64,000 bases of DNA from Hirudinaria manillensis (taxonomy: Eukaryota > Annelida > Clitellata > Hirudinida > Hirudinidae). Where the stretch lies: positions 470,001 to 534,000 of the forward strand of contig CM067533.1 in NCBI GenBank assembly GCA_034509925.1, written 5' to 3'. The notes beneath the pieces are model-generated. The model was given only the letters and a program-made list of their open reading frames with translations. It ran no database searches and was not told the DNA's origin. The translations under genes and the position numbers were made by a program. Every line of letters starts with the position of its first letter. Within the stretch, counting starts at the first letter, position 1. Positions 1 to 11,223 of the stretch are shown here, in pieces.

Positions 1-274
1 ATGCGCAGTCATTTCCTGCAGCCTTCCGGAGTTCGGAATGAACGAGGAGATGAAACTGCCTCCTTTGGAACTTATAGGCCATGCACACGCTCACCACCCC
101 TACGCTCTCTAATGATGGGGAGTCACTGATCCGTGTATAAACGGACACGCTCCACTGAACAAAGACGCGAATGGATGGAAACTACTACTCCGTCAGGAAC
201 AATGGATGGCCGACTACAATGAGAACAAATCTCGTAAGATACGAAAATAATGACAGAGGACAAAACAAGAAAAA

Positions 275-312
275 GATGGATGGATGGATGGATGGATGGA
301 GGGATGGATGGA
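275..312. repeat. (ATGG)n microsatellite
   Basis: About nine tandem ATGG units with one AGGG interruption. The short ORFs through it encode only Met-Asp-Gly-Trp repeats and are not genes. Confidence 0.9.
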
Positions 313-498
313 AAGAGACTGAAAAGAATGAGATGGACAGCCAAAAATTGAAGACATTCTTTAGAAGAGAGGCCTTACATGCCCCCAACACTCAGAACCG
401 GAAATTGGCACGTGATCTATTCCTCCTTGACGTCTGCTCGAGTCACGTGAGATTTCGACGCGGCCGGCTCTAGTTTATTTCCTCTGTCTCTCACCCAT

Positions 499-957
499 AC
501 ACTCACTCACTCACTCACTCACTCACTCACTCACTCACTCACTCACTCACTCACTCACTCACTCACTCACTCACTCACTCACTCACTCACTCACTCACTC
601 ACTCACTCACTCACTCACTCACTCACTCACTCACTCACTCACTCACTCACTCACTCACTCACTCACTCACTCACTCACTCCCTCACTCACTCACTCACTC
701 ACTCACTCACTCACTCACTCACTCACTCACTCACTCACTCACTCACTCACTCACTCACTCACTCACTCACTCACTCACTCACTCACTCACTCACTCACTC
801 ACTCACTCACTCACTCACTCACTCACTCACTCACTCACTCACTCACTCACTCACTCACTCACTCACTCACTCACTCACTCACTCACTCACTCACTCACTC
901 ACTCACTCACTCACTCACTCACTCACTCACTCACTCACTCACTCACTCACTCACTCG
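499..957. repeat. (ACTC)n microsatellite, about 458 bp
   Basis: Roughly 114 tandem ACTC units with a single visible substitution (CCTC at about 681). Such purity over this length points to recent expansion. The true allele length may differ from the assembled one. Confidence 0.97.
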
Positions 958-1667
958 TTCGCGCGAGTATTAAAAAGCTCCACGATATGATAAATTGACG
1001 CAAATGAAACAATTTCGAATTAATTGGAACGACTTCCTATCCAGGTAGGTAGGTGTTCCTGTAATGAGGTGCAATCATCATTATGATCATCATCATCATC
1101 ATCAACAATATCATTAGTATCCTCGTCTTAATCATCACAGCCACCAATACAGTCGTAGCCAGCATCATCATCATCGCCATCATCATCATCATCATGACCA
1201 CCGAGAGGGTCTCAGGTGTCTCAGACGTGACTGCTCCTCAACGAAGAACTCTTTCATTATCTTTCATCCCTCCCTCCATCCACCCATCCTTACCATCTTC
1301 TTCGTCCTCCTCCTCCTCCTCTGCTCTGTGACACGCGACCTCCCTGTGACGATGACTTTCTGCAAGGAGCGATAATGATGACAACGATGATGATGACTTA
1401 CTTGACGTTGATTTTTTTGGTCACATATTCAACCAAACCAACAGGTCCAAACAAATTCATTCATTCATTTATTCAATCATTCCTTCAATGCGGCAATTCA
1501 CTCGAACAATTCACCTGTCAATCGATCAATCAATTTGCAATTCACTTGTTTCCTGTTTCGGAGACGGGGGCAGTGATGCGCATGTCAATGTTCTTAAAAG
1601 AGATTCTCAAGCAGGTACAAGGATTCGATCGATGCCAGACGTAATCCGTGCGTATCAGTCGATGATA

Positions 1668-1748
1668 TGAATGATGATGATGATGACGACGACGATGATG
1701 ACGATGATGACGACGACGATGATGATGTTGGTGACGATGACGATGAAA
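1668..1748. repeat. (GATGAC)n trinucleotide tract
   Basis: Mixed GAT/GAC triplets that would read as poly-Asp on plus or poly-Ser/His on minus. There are no splice or start signals suggesting that it is coding. Related ATC/CAT tracts lie at 1083-1110, 1165-1195 and 1813-1870. Confidence 0.85.
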
Positions 1749-2187
1749 AAGAATCAATAGTGATAATAATGAATAACAATAAGCATTTTCAATCTAATCA
1801 TCTCTCAAATCATCATCATCATCATCATCACGATCACTGCCATCATCATCTTCGTCTTCATCCTCATCATCGACCGGCGTTCGATGGAGCGCAAAACGCC
1901 ACGCTTCAATGATTTCTCTCTGTAGTACGTCACCCGACCGATATGGAACGATTAGGTGCATGACAACAACAACAGCAACACACGTAACAATAGTAATGAT
2001 AATATTTTATTAAATAATAAATTAAATTAAAATAAATAATAATAATAATAATATGTTATTATTAATTTATTATTACTTATTAATAATATTATTAATATTA
2101 ATAACTGTTATTGCTGACGTACCGTTGGCGACTTTATCGATGATTCTAGGTGATGATGATGATTAACGACTAAGACCCTGTGACTGA

Positions 2188-2209
2188 TGACGTCAGAGGT
2201 CAGAGGTCA
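2188..2209. promoter_or_regulatory. CRE palindrome next to a DR1 nuclear-receptor site
   Basis: TGACGTCA (2188-2195) is a perfect CREB/ATF palindrome. One base later come two AGGTCA half-sites (2197-2202 and 2204-2209) separated by one G, the classic DR1 arrangement bound by HNF4- or RXR-type receptors. The sites are seen directly; activity is inferred. They lie in the presumed Pax 5' region. Confidence 0.45.
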
Positions 2210-2324
2210 TCAGGTCTGCATTGTAATTCGAGCGCCTGCGATCATCGTGGGAGTTGAGACCTTTCGGACCATGTCTTACACCCGTACACACACCTTATTC
2301 CCCTCACACTGGCCAAGGGAGAGG

Positions 2325-2463
2325 ATGGACGGACGGGTGGATGGATGGACGGACGGACGGATGGATGGATGGATGGATGGATGGATGGATGGATGGATGG
2401 ATGGATGGATGGATGGATGGATGGATGGATGGATGGATGGATGGATGGATTGATGGATGGATG
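2325..2463. repeat. (ATGG)n / (ACGG)n microsatellite
   Basis: More than thirty tetranucleotide units, nearly pure from about 2365 to 2450. Long ORFs in this tract consist of Met-Asp-Gly-Trp or Ile-His-Pro-Ser repeats and are artefacts of the repeat. Confidence 0.95.
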
Positions 2464-2599
2464 GGCGAGTTAGAGGATAAATGGAACGTTGACACGACCG
2501 AATGGATCAGCAATTATCAGTATCAGGTGTCAGGACATCAGCAGAAACAGTTGCGCTCCACTGACCATCTGGACGGAAAATTTCCCGCGATTAGACATC

Positions 2600-2716
2600 T
2601 CATTCATCCGCCCGTATGTCCGTCCATCCGCGCTTCGGTCCGTCTGTCCGCCAAGCCGTCCATCCGTCCGTCCGTCCACCCTTCCTTCCTTCCATCCATC
2701 CATCCATCTTTCCATC
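2600..2716. repeat. Degenerate CCATCCGTC tract
   Basis: An imperfect CCATC/CCGTC array. It resembles a decayed inverted counterpart of the ATGG/ACGG tract 140 bp upstream. Confidence 0.75.
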
Positions 2717-3634
2717 ACTTGGCCTATAAAAGGTTGCGCCTCCTCTTACAGCTCCTACTTTTCATCTTGCGATGTTTGTGTTGCATGCGAATCGATAACT
2801 ATGTTGATTGCGACTTTTTATAACAACAAAAACAACAACAACAGCATAAACAACAACAATAATAATAATAGTAATAATAATAATAATCACTTTCGATATT
2901 AACGACGATAGTAATAATATAAGAGCGAGAAAATTTATTAATGATTTTAATCGTGGCCTGCGTCCGAATCTGTCACCATGGCAACGATGACGACGACGAC
3001 GATGATGATAACGATGTTCCGATGTTCTCAAATTTTGACCTGAATATTGTCAGAAGGTCGTGACCGTTGAAACAACAACAAGAACAACAACAACAACATC
3101 AGCAACAACAACGATAGCAAGAGTGGTGATGATGATGATTTCATCAACAACTTTGGACGACTGCAACATGTCTCCGAACCTCAACTCGTAACATAATTCG
3201 GATTTATTCGCATACGGTTTGAGGATTGAAAAACTAATTTATCGTTATTTTTTATTATTAATCAGATGATAATAATTTTATTATTACTTATAATATGATA
3301 TTACTACAATCGTGGCCAATTTGCCGATTCTTCTTTGGTGGCAATAAATAAATTCTTGCAACAACAGCAACAACAACAACAAACATCTGGACTACCGAAC
3401 TACCACAAACTTGTTGATTCAAAACGCGGTCAAAGAATCGAGGAACTATTTTCTAAATCCCAACACAACGGGTCATACTCAACTACATCATCGTCATCAC
3501 TATCATCATCATCGTCGTCGTCGTCATCGTCACTGGAAGGAGAATTTCCGGTCTTGCAGACATGGTGACCAAGCTGAACAGGAGTGCTGATGGAGGAATA
3601 AGTAGACGGAGAATCAAAAGTGAAAAAGGTGATG

Positions 3635-3785
3635 ATGATGATGATGATTTTGATGATGATGATGACGACGATGATGATACTGGTGATGATGATGATGATG
3701 ACGATGATGATGATGCTGGTGATGATGATGATGATGACGATGATGATGATGCTGGTGATGATGATAATGATGACAACGACGATAA
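3635..3785. repeat. GATGAT tract with a 36-bp higher-order unit
   Basis: GAT/GAC triplets are punctuated by CTGGT at 3680, 3716 and 3752, so a 36-bp unit is repeated exactly. It could read as poly-Asp with Ala-Gly punctuation, but there is no gene signal around it. Confidence 0.85.
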
Positions 3786-3867
3786 CTAATGCGTTTTTGA
3801 TTTAACATCTTATCACGATGGAATAAGTCCGTCCGTCCTATGAATTACAATAAATTATAGTACGATT

Positions 3868-3869
<2 letters not shown>

Positions 3870-3920
<51 letters not shown>

Positions 3921-3925
3921 TAACA
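3870..3925. repeat. (ATA)n microsatellite
   Basis: Nearly pure ATA triplets followed by AACAATAACAG. Nothing suggests coding. Confidence 0.9.
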
Positions 3926-4540
3926 GTAATAATAATTTTTTTATCATCGCTTCCATCCATCTTCGTTTGTGAGCTTTTAACGATCTCCGAATCGCTGGCG
4001 ATTTCATCTGTTGATGACTTGCAGCTCGTGCGGGTCGATTAGCACCTACCCAGAACTACCCACCCATTCCAGTGGAAGGCCACTCCCCCAACCGAACCAC
4101 ATCCCCCCTATGCTCTCGTACCCCCGCTGGTCAGCTGGCCACTTAAATAAAAATTAGTTTGTCTATTAAATATAAATAAAGCCCAAATGAATGAAGAATT
4201 TAATATTGTTTTTGTTCATGTTGGTGATCCACTCAGTCTTTCAATCATCTACCCACTCATTCATTCATTTATTTATTCATCCTATCACTCATTCGCTTCT
4301 TTAGCGCTTTACATCGGCGTCATTCAGTCAGTTGGCGCCCGAGACTAAAAATAAACTGCGTCTGAATTCCTCCATCTTCTGGAAGAACTCTTTCCTCGCA
4401 CTCCCCACATCTCTCTCTCTCTCTCTTTTCACCTCCCCTTCCATCCATCTTTATCTATCTCTTTGTATCTCTGAATGTCTGCGTCTGTCAGTCTGGCTGT
4501 CCTGCCTCTGACGCTCCTGTCTTCGGCGCTCGATACCTTT

Positions 4541-4580
4541 GCGCTAATCAGCTGGACGCTAATTAACTGCGCGAACAAAG
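4541..4580. promoter_or_regulatory. Candidate regulatory cluster (homeodomain, E-box, Sox-like sites)
   Basis: A non-repetitive block carries GCTAATCAGCTGG (CAGCTG E-box beside a TAAT core), then GCTAATTAACTG (TAATTA homeodomain core) and AACAAAG (Sox-like). GCTAAT is directly repeated. Placement about 700 bp before a Pax exon makes an intronic enhancer plausible, but this is motif reading only. Confidence 0.3.
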
Positions 4581-4999
4581 AGACGCATCGTGGCTGATCC
4601 TATTGATTTCTACTTTCTTCTTCTTCTTCCATTTTTTTATTTCACTTCAATCTCCAATAAATAATCTGAATAATGGAAAAATTTATGATAATAATAATAA
4701 TGATAATAATAATAATAATCAGAAGAATAATATTGAATGGCATAATATCAAAATAAATAAATAATTTCTAAATAATATACGAGCAAATGTCACTTGAATT
4801 CTGGTTAACAATAGAATAATAATAATAATAACCCACTCATCGCTACAGTAGTCGTCGTCATCATCATCGCCATCATCATCATAATCATCAGCAATTATAA
4901 GGTCTGATTCAGCTCAATTATGACTCCTAATCAGACCAATCAGTCTCAATCAACGGCTAATTACTCGAGAGAACCCACATTAAGCGACAGAACTTTGCC

Positions 5000-5033
5000 T
5001 GACCTTACGTGACCTTTGAACCTCAAGAGGTCA
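5000..5033. promoter_or_regulatory. Cluster of nuclear-receptor half-sites
   Basis: TGACCT at 5000-5005 and 5010-5015 form a direct repeat with a 4-base spacer (DR4), and AGGTCA at 5028-5033 lies in the opposite orientation. A GGGGCGTGG Sp/KLF-like site follows at about 5045. The block ends about 230 bp before the Pax exon acceptor. Confidence 0.35.
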
Positions 5034-5273
5034 CGAATCGCGGAAGGGGCGTGGTCAATCCTGCCCTATGAAACCACACCAGCGATTTATTTAAAAACAC
5101 AAATTTAAAATATAAAAAAAGAACATTAATCGCAACAAATCGAATATAAAAATAAAATAAAAAAATAAACAAATGAATAAAATAAAAATAAAAATGGAAG
5201 AAATAAAAACAAAATAAACAAAATTCCTACTTCTTCTTTCCCTAATTAACTTTCCCCACATTTTTTTTTCCAG

Positions 5274-6032
5274 ATACGAAGATACTAAATCAATTCGGTA
5301 GGCAGTTTTCCAACGGCAGACCACTACCCAACGACCTCCGAGTGGATATCCTCAAGCTGGCCCTGTCAGGAATCAGGCCTTGTGAGATCAGTAGAAAGCT
5401 CCAGGTGTCACACGGATGCGTCAGTAAGATACTGAACAGGTGGGTCAGAGGGTACCTGAATAAGTGACTGACAATTCATAGGCGAGGATCATTAGTACCT
5501 ATCATCCACTCAGACACTAACCTAACCCTACTCTAACCATACCCAAACCCTAGCCAAATCCTCGTCGGACCTTACCCTACTTAACTGACTCTGGAAATCC
5601 AATCCCTGTCAATTGTGCCTGTGAGCGAGAGTTTAAGAAACATTAATGTTGAATTTAGTTATAATAACTATAACTCTCAGCGAGGATTAAATTATTAAAA
5701 TTCGTTATTAAAAATTTTAACCAAAACCAAATTAGAAATGATTGAATTCGCGATACTCAATCAACTTTATGAATCAGACCTTTTTACACCCAACGACCTC
5801 TGTTAGGTACAAAAACACCGGAAGTATACATCCGGGTCAAATAGGGGGCAGCAAGCCAAAGGTCACGACCCCTTACGTCATAAAGCAGGTCAAGAGGTAC
5901 AAAAAGGAGAATCCTCAGATGTTCGCCTGGGAAATTCGGAGGAGGTTGTTCAACGCCGTTATTATTATTATTATTATAATTATTATTATTATTATTATTA
6001 TTATAATTATTATTATTATAATTATAATTATA

Positions 6033-6088
<56 letters not shown>

Positions 6089-6365
6089 CATTATTACTAA
6101 TATTATTATTATTATTGTTATCATTATTACTAATAATATTATTAATTATTAATAATATTTAATTGTTATGTTGATGATTAATAATTATTATTATAATATT
6201 ATTATTATAATTGCTACTAATATTATTACTTAAATGACGATACAAATGATTGGTGTGTTTCAAGTTATAGTAATCGTCATGTTCTGATTGTGGTGACAAT
6301 GATGGTGATGACGTCGATGATGAGGATGATGACGAAGATGCTGGCGATGTTGGCAACGACAATGG

Positions 6366-6437
<72 letters not shown>

Positions 6438-6555
6438 GGATGATGATGATGACAGGTTGATAGAAGATTCCGTATGCACGGAGCCCAACGTTCCGAGCAT
6501 CAGCTCCATCAACAGAATAATAAGGAACAAACATGAGGACAGACAGTCGGTGAGT

Positions 6556-6586
<31 letters not shown>

Positions 6587-8249
6587 CGACGATGACGAGG
6601 CAGATGACGATGACGATGATGATGAACACGGTTGTGACTTTGCTGGCGAAGGTGATGACATTGATTATGCTGATGACGTTAGTGATTAAGACCACTCGGT
6701 CGTTGCGTGTGACAAGGTGTCAGCTCACATTGTAAAGATGATGATGATGATGATGATGGCGAAGAGGTATGCGTCTCATTACAGTGACACTCATTTGTTA
6801 ATTCTTCCGTTCATTTATTCATTCGTTCATCCATCCATCCGTCCGTCCATCAAATTCTTCTTTCCTTAGAATTCAAGCGGTAGCAGTTGCGTCGTCACAT
6901 CGGACGAAAGCGTCGACGTCACCAGCGACTACGACGTCTGCGCAGCCAACGACAGCGGCGTCAAGACGCCGGCAGATAGTCTTGAAGTCTGTCGGCTGTC
7001 AGAGCTTCCTGGAAATTTTACGGAAGACCAAACATTGATGGCAAAGAGTGTTCAGAATTTGAATCCAAAGGAACTGGTTTCGGAAGCCGGCATCAATTTG
7101 GAATTTGGAAATCCCCAGGGCAAGATCGAGTTGGCGACTGGAGAGGATCATCATCATCGTCAACATCACTATCATCATCATCATCACCATCATCATCATA
7201 ATCATCAGCATGACAGTTTCCACGGTTTTCCAGCAACAACGACAACAACTCCGATGGGTCATTTCGATGTCCCGAAGTATCACTTTCATTTCGGACAGTT
7301 GCAATATTTATCGCCATTCCATAACTACCACCACAACAACAATCATCATCAACACCACCACCACAATCACCATCATCATCATCACCAACAATCCCAGGCC
7401 TATCACCACCATCAACATCAGCCTAATCAGAGCTACGCTTATTCCTCATTCACTAATAAAGATCCTAACTCCACAATAACCAATGCCAATAGCAACACCA
7501 CTGTCCAATCCTATGCTTTCAATCAGAACAAATTCCAGCTAAACGTCCCAAGATGCATCGTTACTTCGAATGCACCAAAGGCCGACCTCGTCTTAACCCC
7601 GACAGGGGGCTGCGAGGGCACAGGTCAAAGTTCAGAAGATCAGAGGGTTCCGATTCATGAAGTTTGCCGTTTCGAATCTGCCAGCCAAAACTTTCCGAAC
7701 ATTTACAGGCCCTGGAAAAACCAGCGAATGGTCGATTGTGAAACCGAAAGTTCCATTTCGATCGTCATCGACTGTGAGGAGGAGAAAGAAATTCGATCTT
7801 CTCGAGGGAATTCCACCGAAAACGAAACTAAGCATTCCGTGATAGTTACTAATCAGATTCACCTGTACTGTCATCCGAATCTGGGTGACTCACCTGGAGG
7901 GAGTCCAGTGCTTTCATCTGTGGCACCATCGTCGTCGTCGCCGCTGCCGTCATCATCATCATCGTCACCACCACCATCATCATCATCATCATCGTCATTA
8001 TCATCCTCAACAAAAACAACTTCGTCATGTTCTCCCCTGTTCTTCCCCGCGACATCTTACCCATCCTTGTCATCGCAATCCTCATCATCATCCTCATCAT
8101 CATCTTCATCATCGTCGTCGTCCTCATCATTTTGCCATGCTATCGATTACAGTGTAAAGAGTTGCGTAATCAATGACGATGATGTTGTTGGTGTAAGAAT
8201 CTCTAAACAAGATTTCGAACCCATAGATCTCTCCACCACAAAACGATGA
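5274..8249 (+). CDS. Pax: Divergent Pax-family transcription factor, 3' four exons (5' part missing)
   Basis: Exons read as 5274-5439, 5807-5944, 6456-6549 and 6870-8249, giving 592 visible residues. Every junction has GT/AG signals, and the codon phases close exactly (AG|G at both paired-domain introns, phase 0 before the last exon). Exon 1 holds most of the PAI half of the paired domain ([31 protein letters not shown]). Exon 2 holds [19 protein letters not shown] and MFAWEIR; exon 3 completes the RED half ([14 protein letters not shown]). NQFGRQF replaces the usual NQLGGVF, so the subfamily is uncertain; eyegone, Pax-beta or PaxA-like affinity is possible. No homeodomain follows. The last exon has His-rich tracts (visible residues about 227-247 and 285-320), Ser-rich tracts (484-555) and a C-terminal PIDLS, a CtBP-type corepressor motif. 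It should bind DNA in the nucleus and may repress. The start exon is upstream. Confidence 0.92.
5958..6150. repeat. (ATT)n microsatellite in Pax intron 2
   Basis: Long ATT tract with phase slips, immediately after the donor at 5945. It produces poly-Ile ORFs on both strands that are not genes. Confidence 0.95.
6361..6452. repeat. (GATGAT)n microsatellite abutting a Pax acceptor
   Basis: About 90 bp of GAT repeats runs to within a few bases of the acceptor AG at 6454-6455. The intron therefore lacks a normal polypyrimidine tract there: the bases before CAG are purine-rich GATGATGATGA. Splicing must rely on other signals. Confidence 0.85.
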
Positions 8250-8527
8250 TGATTATGATCCAGAGTGTGGTGATGGTGATGATGATGATGGTGATGACAT
8301 TGGTGTTGATAACGATATCGTTGCTCACGCTTAGCTTCAAATTCGTATATTCGAATGTTTGAATAATTTTGTTAAAGTTTATTTATTATTCCAGTCATTA
8401 ATTTGTAATTAAGCTTATAATTATGAAGAATTGTTGGTATTATTCCTATTACAAATTTAATAACGTTATTTAAAATTTGTTGGCAATTTAGGCCACACCC
8501 CCCGTATATATTTCTCGTCAGGGTCTT

Positions 8528-8533
8528 AATAAA
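8528..8533 (+). promoter_or_regulatory. Candidate polyadenylation signal of the Pax gene
   Basis: AATAAA about 280 bp after the stop codon at 8249, in AT-rich 3' DNA. No closer plus-strand AATAAA is evident. Confidence 0.45.
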
Positions 8534-8937
8534 ATTACCATCGATTTGTTTGTAAAAATATGTTTTTAAAAAATTATTTATTTTATTTTTTGTAAAAAAT
8601 GTTGGATTTGTTGATATAATTCAGTTTTAATTCTTTAAAATTATGTTTTTATGGTTTTAAGGATGTCAAACGTTTTCAGACAAAGGCGCGAACATAGCTT
8701 TACATGTTACAGTGTACATGTTGCGTTCAAAATATGTACATAAAGAGGCTAAATTAATTTTTATTTTTATGAAATAGATTTTATCTTGATAACTTTCTGA
8801 TAATTTGGACAACAAAATATTCTGTAACTATTTGAACATAAATTTTGCCAATTATTTATATTTTAATTAAATTGTTCATGAAAATGATTTTTATTTTGAT
8901 AAATTGTCGACTAAAGATTAGAAAATTGCCTCGTAGT

Positions 8938-9030
8938 TATATTAACTTAATTTTATTTTACAGATACTTCTGTGATCCTAATTATGCGTTAATTAATATT
9001 CATGCGAATGTAACGGTGTCTCACAGATGT
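8938..9030. repeat. Array-specific spacer module, copy 1
   Basis: Carries the block around ACTTCTGTGATCCTAATTATG, then GCGTTAATTAATATTC and GGTGTCTCACAGATG. Near-identical copies sit at about 17930-18130 (split by an insertion) and 23440-23525. It lies between subfamily C upstream DNA and subfamily A downstream DNA in those copies. No function is known; it marks old duplication units. Confidence 0.6.
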
Positions 9031-9987
9031 GTTAAAAATATATTTAATATATTTTATTATTTAATATATTTTATTATTTAATATATTTTTATTTCTCAGA
9101 TTAACAACGTTTCCAAGAGTCAAGAAAATACACGCTTTAATGTGGTTTCCTTTTATTTAGATTCAGAATGTTTTCCGTTTCCAATAAATTAATAATTTAA
9201 TTTTGGTACAAAAACAATTAAATAATATTAAAGGTAACAAGGTAATATAGTTATAACTGCCATGTTAGGTTTATTGTTGATATTCCAGAATTTGAGTTTA
9301 CGTAAAAGCCGATATTATTTTTGAAACTATTTTCTGAGTTTTTGACATTAAATTAAAAATTAATTTTTGTTGTTAAAGTTTAATTATTTATTTAATTCTC
9401 TTCCACTGTTAATTTTGCTTTAATAAACTTAAGTTTTTACTAAAAAAAAAACAAAACGCACCCCTTTTTGAAATTTAATTCGATTCTGACATCTAGCGAT
9501 TTCTTAAGAAAAAAAATCTTTAATTCAACCAAATTTCCAATTTCATGACGTTTAAGTGTCAACTTATTATACACGTCATAATTTGTATAATTATTTTCAT
9601 AAATTAAATTCATTTAAAAAAAAAAAGCTTGTAAACTTTTAAAAGTAAAAAATATGACAATAATTATAATGTTAAAGTTGTTATTATATTAAAATAATTA
9701 TTACATTATATTATTATAATAACATAATATAATAATAAACATACAATGATTATTATTAGAACAATGATAGTATTATTATTCTTATTATTGTCATTATTCT
9801 TATAAAATGGTTATAATGTCATGTATTATAATTATTACTATTAAATTATATTTATAAATATTAAATTTTATTTCATAAAGTTAAATAACATAAATGATAA
9901 TATCTATTTAGTAGTTATAAGAACTATTGTCAGAACAGATATTGGCACTGGTCAAAGGTCAAACATCCACTGGAGATCCACGAAAGA

Positions 9988-11223
9988 TCATTGAATGTAG
10001 TTGTAAAAAAGGAATTGTTTTTTGCTGAAGTATCCTGATAGGCTTATGTACGGTTGGGTACCTAGAAGATATTTTTATTGTTAAGAAATAATAATAATAA
10101 TATTAATAATAATAGTGATAATAATAATAATAATAATAATAACGGTAATAATAATAATAATAATGATAATTACAGTTAATTATTTATAAAACGTCTCAAG
10201 TCAGCAAAGCTTATTGAAAAATCAATATTTCCTGCAAAGATTTGTGACTCACCTGGGAAAACCACTATTAAAAAACCAAACCCATAGGAATTTTCTGACG
10301 ACTGGTATCTGCTTATTGAAAGCACACCCTCCACGTGGGCAAAAGCCATAGAACCGTTGATTGACGCAAATAGATCTATTCCGAATCTTAGATAGAAATC
10401 CTTCGATGCCCAGCTATCGTAGAATTTTCCGACAGTGTAACAGATCATATACGTTCCGTTGGATGCCTGCTTGTCAAAATAATTGACAAACTTGCTTTGT
10501 TCACTTCTGTTAGCATAAGCAACGTCGAAGATGCTCAGCTTTTTGGGCAGGCAAGTTGTTTCGTTCAGTTCCACGACGTGAATGCCACGCGAGTTGTTGT
10601 AGATGGCCCATGAATTGTCAGTCTTCCTGACCCTGTAACCGACCGTATTGTTCTGAGTCAAGTAATTAATTGGGTTCCATTCTATGATGCAGTCCAACTT
10701 CTTGTCTTTAAGAAAAAAACACATAATAAATGTGTTATATGCAAGATAATTCTTCATAATAATCGATAATAAAGTAAATTTTATTTTTATAATTGTATTT
10801 CTGACCAAATAAAAAAAAAAGTGCATGGCACATAAAACATGTAAAGGGACATCTAAATGCATTCTTTAAAGTCAAATAACCTCTTTTTACGAAACTCTTG
10901 CAAACTTCTTTTTCAATGAAGTAAGCAATGAATGGTTTATAAACAGAGAAACAGTATCCTTTGCCGCTATCTGACCTGATGATCTGATAACCGAAGCATT
11001 TTGGATCCTGTAGGCAGAAGAAGCAACATTTCTTGATCATAGCGTTGATTGCTAATGAGGTCAACTCGTCCACGTGACTCCAGATGATATTCGTTTTCCT
11101 GAAAGCATCGACAAAACACATGTTGTGACCTTTAAATTCAAGCCTTTGGAAAAGGACTGCCTCTGTCAATCCAATGATCAGAAAGATATTGAAGAACAAC
11201 GTAGTTGCCGGATGAATACTCAT
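9988..11223 (-). CDS. PI1: secreted PAN-ILEI protein, subfamily C
   Basis: Exons on minus: 10881-11223, 10253-10705, 9988-10061; 289 residues. Exon 1 starts at the ATG at 11223 with a hydrophobic signal peptide (about residues 1-22), then a PAN/Apple-like domain with the spacing KKCCFFCLQDPKC and a last Cys before FVKRG. Exon 2 is the ILEI/FAM3-like domain: LDCIIEWNP, SWAIYNNSRGIHVVELN, an FDV strand, NGTYMICYTVG and SLAFAHVEG-like core. Exon 3 gives the tail GTQPYISLSGYFSKK and so on. Introns are phase 1 with donors GTTATT and GTGAGT. The double Cys in exon 1 marks subfamily C (also PI7). The exon 3 call is less secure than the rest because its tail is poorly conserved. Function is unknown; secretion is inferred from the signal peptide and sequons. 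Confidence 0.82.

Larger units (their letters stand above)
1..5273. other. 5' flank / intron upstream of the first visible Pax exon
   Basis: I see no supported coding exon here. The stretch is dominated by microsatellites (listed separately) and low-complexity ORFs made of Met-Asp-Gly, Asp, Ser or His runs that are translations of those repeats. Because the first visible Pax exon opens in the middle of a codon behind a good polypyrimidine-AG acceptor at 5261-5273, at least part of this interval must be intron of the Pax gene. The upstream exon that encodes the start codon and the first residues of the paired domain was not found and may lie outside the window. Non-repetitive islands at about 4000-4160, 4310-4600 and 4900-5060 are the parts most likely to hold regulatory DNA. 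Confidence 0.6.
8250..9987. other. AT-rich spacer between Pax and the PI array
   Basis: Contains the Pax 3' UTR, then AT-rich DNA with no supported gene. Sequence from about 8890 to 9240 is homologous to spacer inside the PI array (17930-18280 and 23440-23530), so the array, or a lost member of it, once reached this far. ATT-rich simple sequence fills 9660-9900 and 10080-10160. Confidence 0.6.

Noticed and set aside
499-957. CRISPR-like or satellite array
   Set aside because: No spacers; it is a plain tetranucleotide repeat in a eukaryotic genome.
5915-6150. Poly-Ile ORFs on both strands
   Set aside because: Product of the ATT tract in a Pax intron; splice signals show that the real coding sequence leaves at 5944.
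7105-7479. Overlapping ORFs in other frames of the last Pax exon
   Set aside because: The exon in frame with the paired domain runs through the same bases; the alternatives are Ile/Thr- or Met-rich shadows of CAT and ATC repeats.
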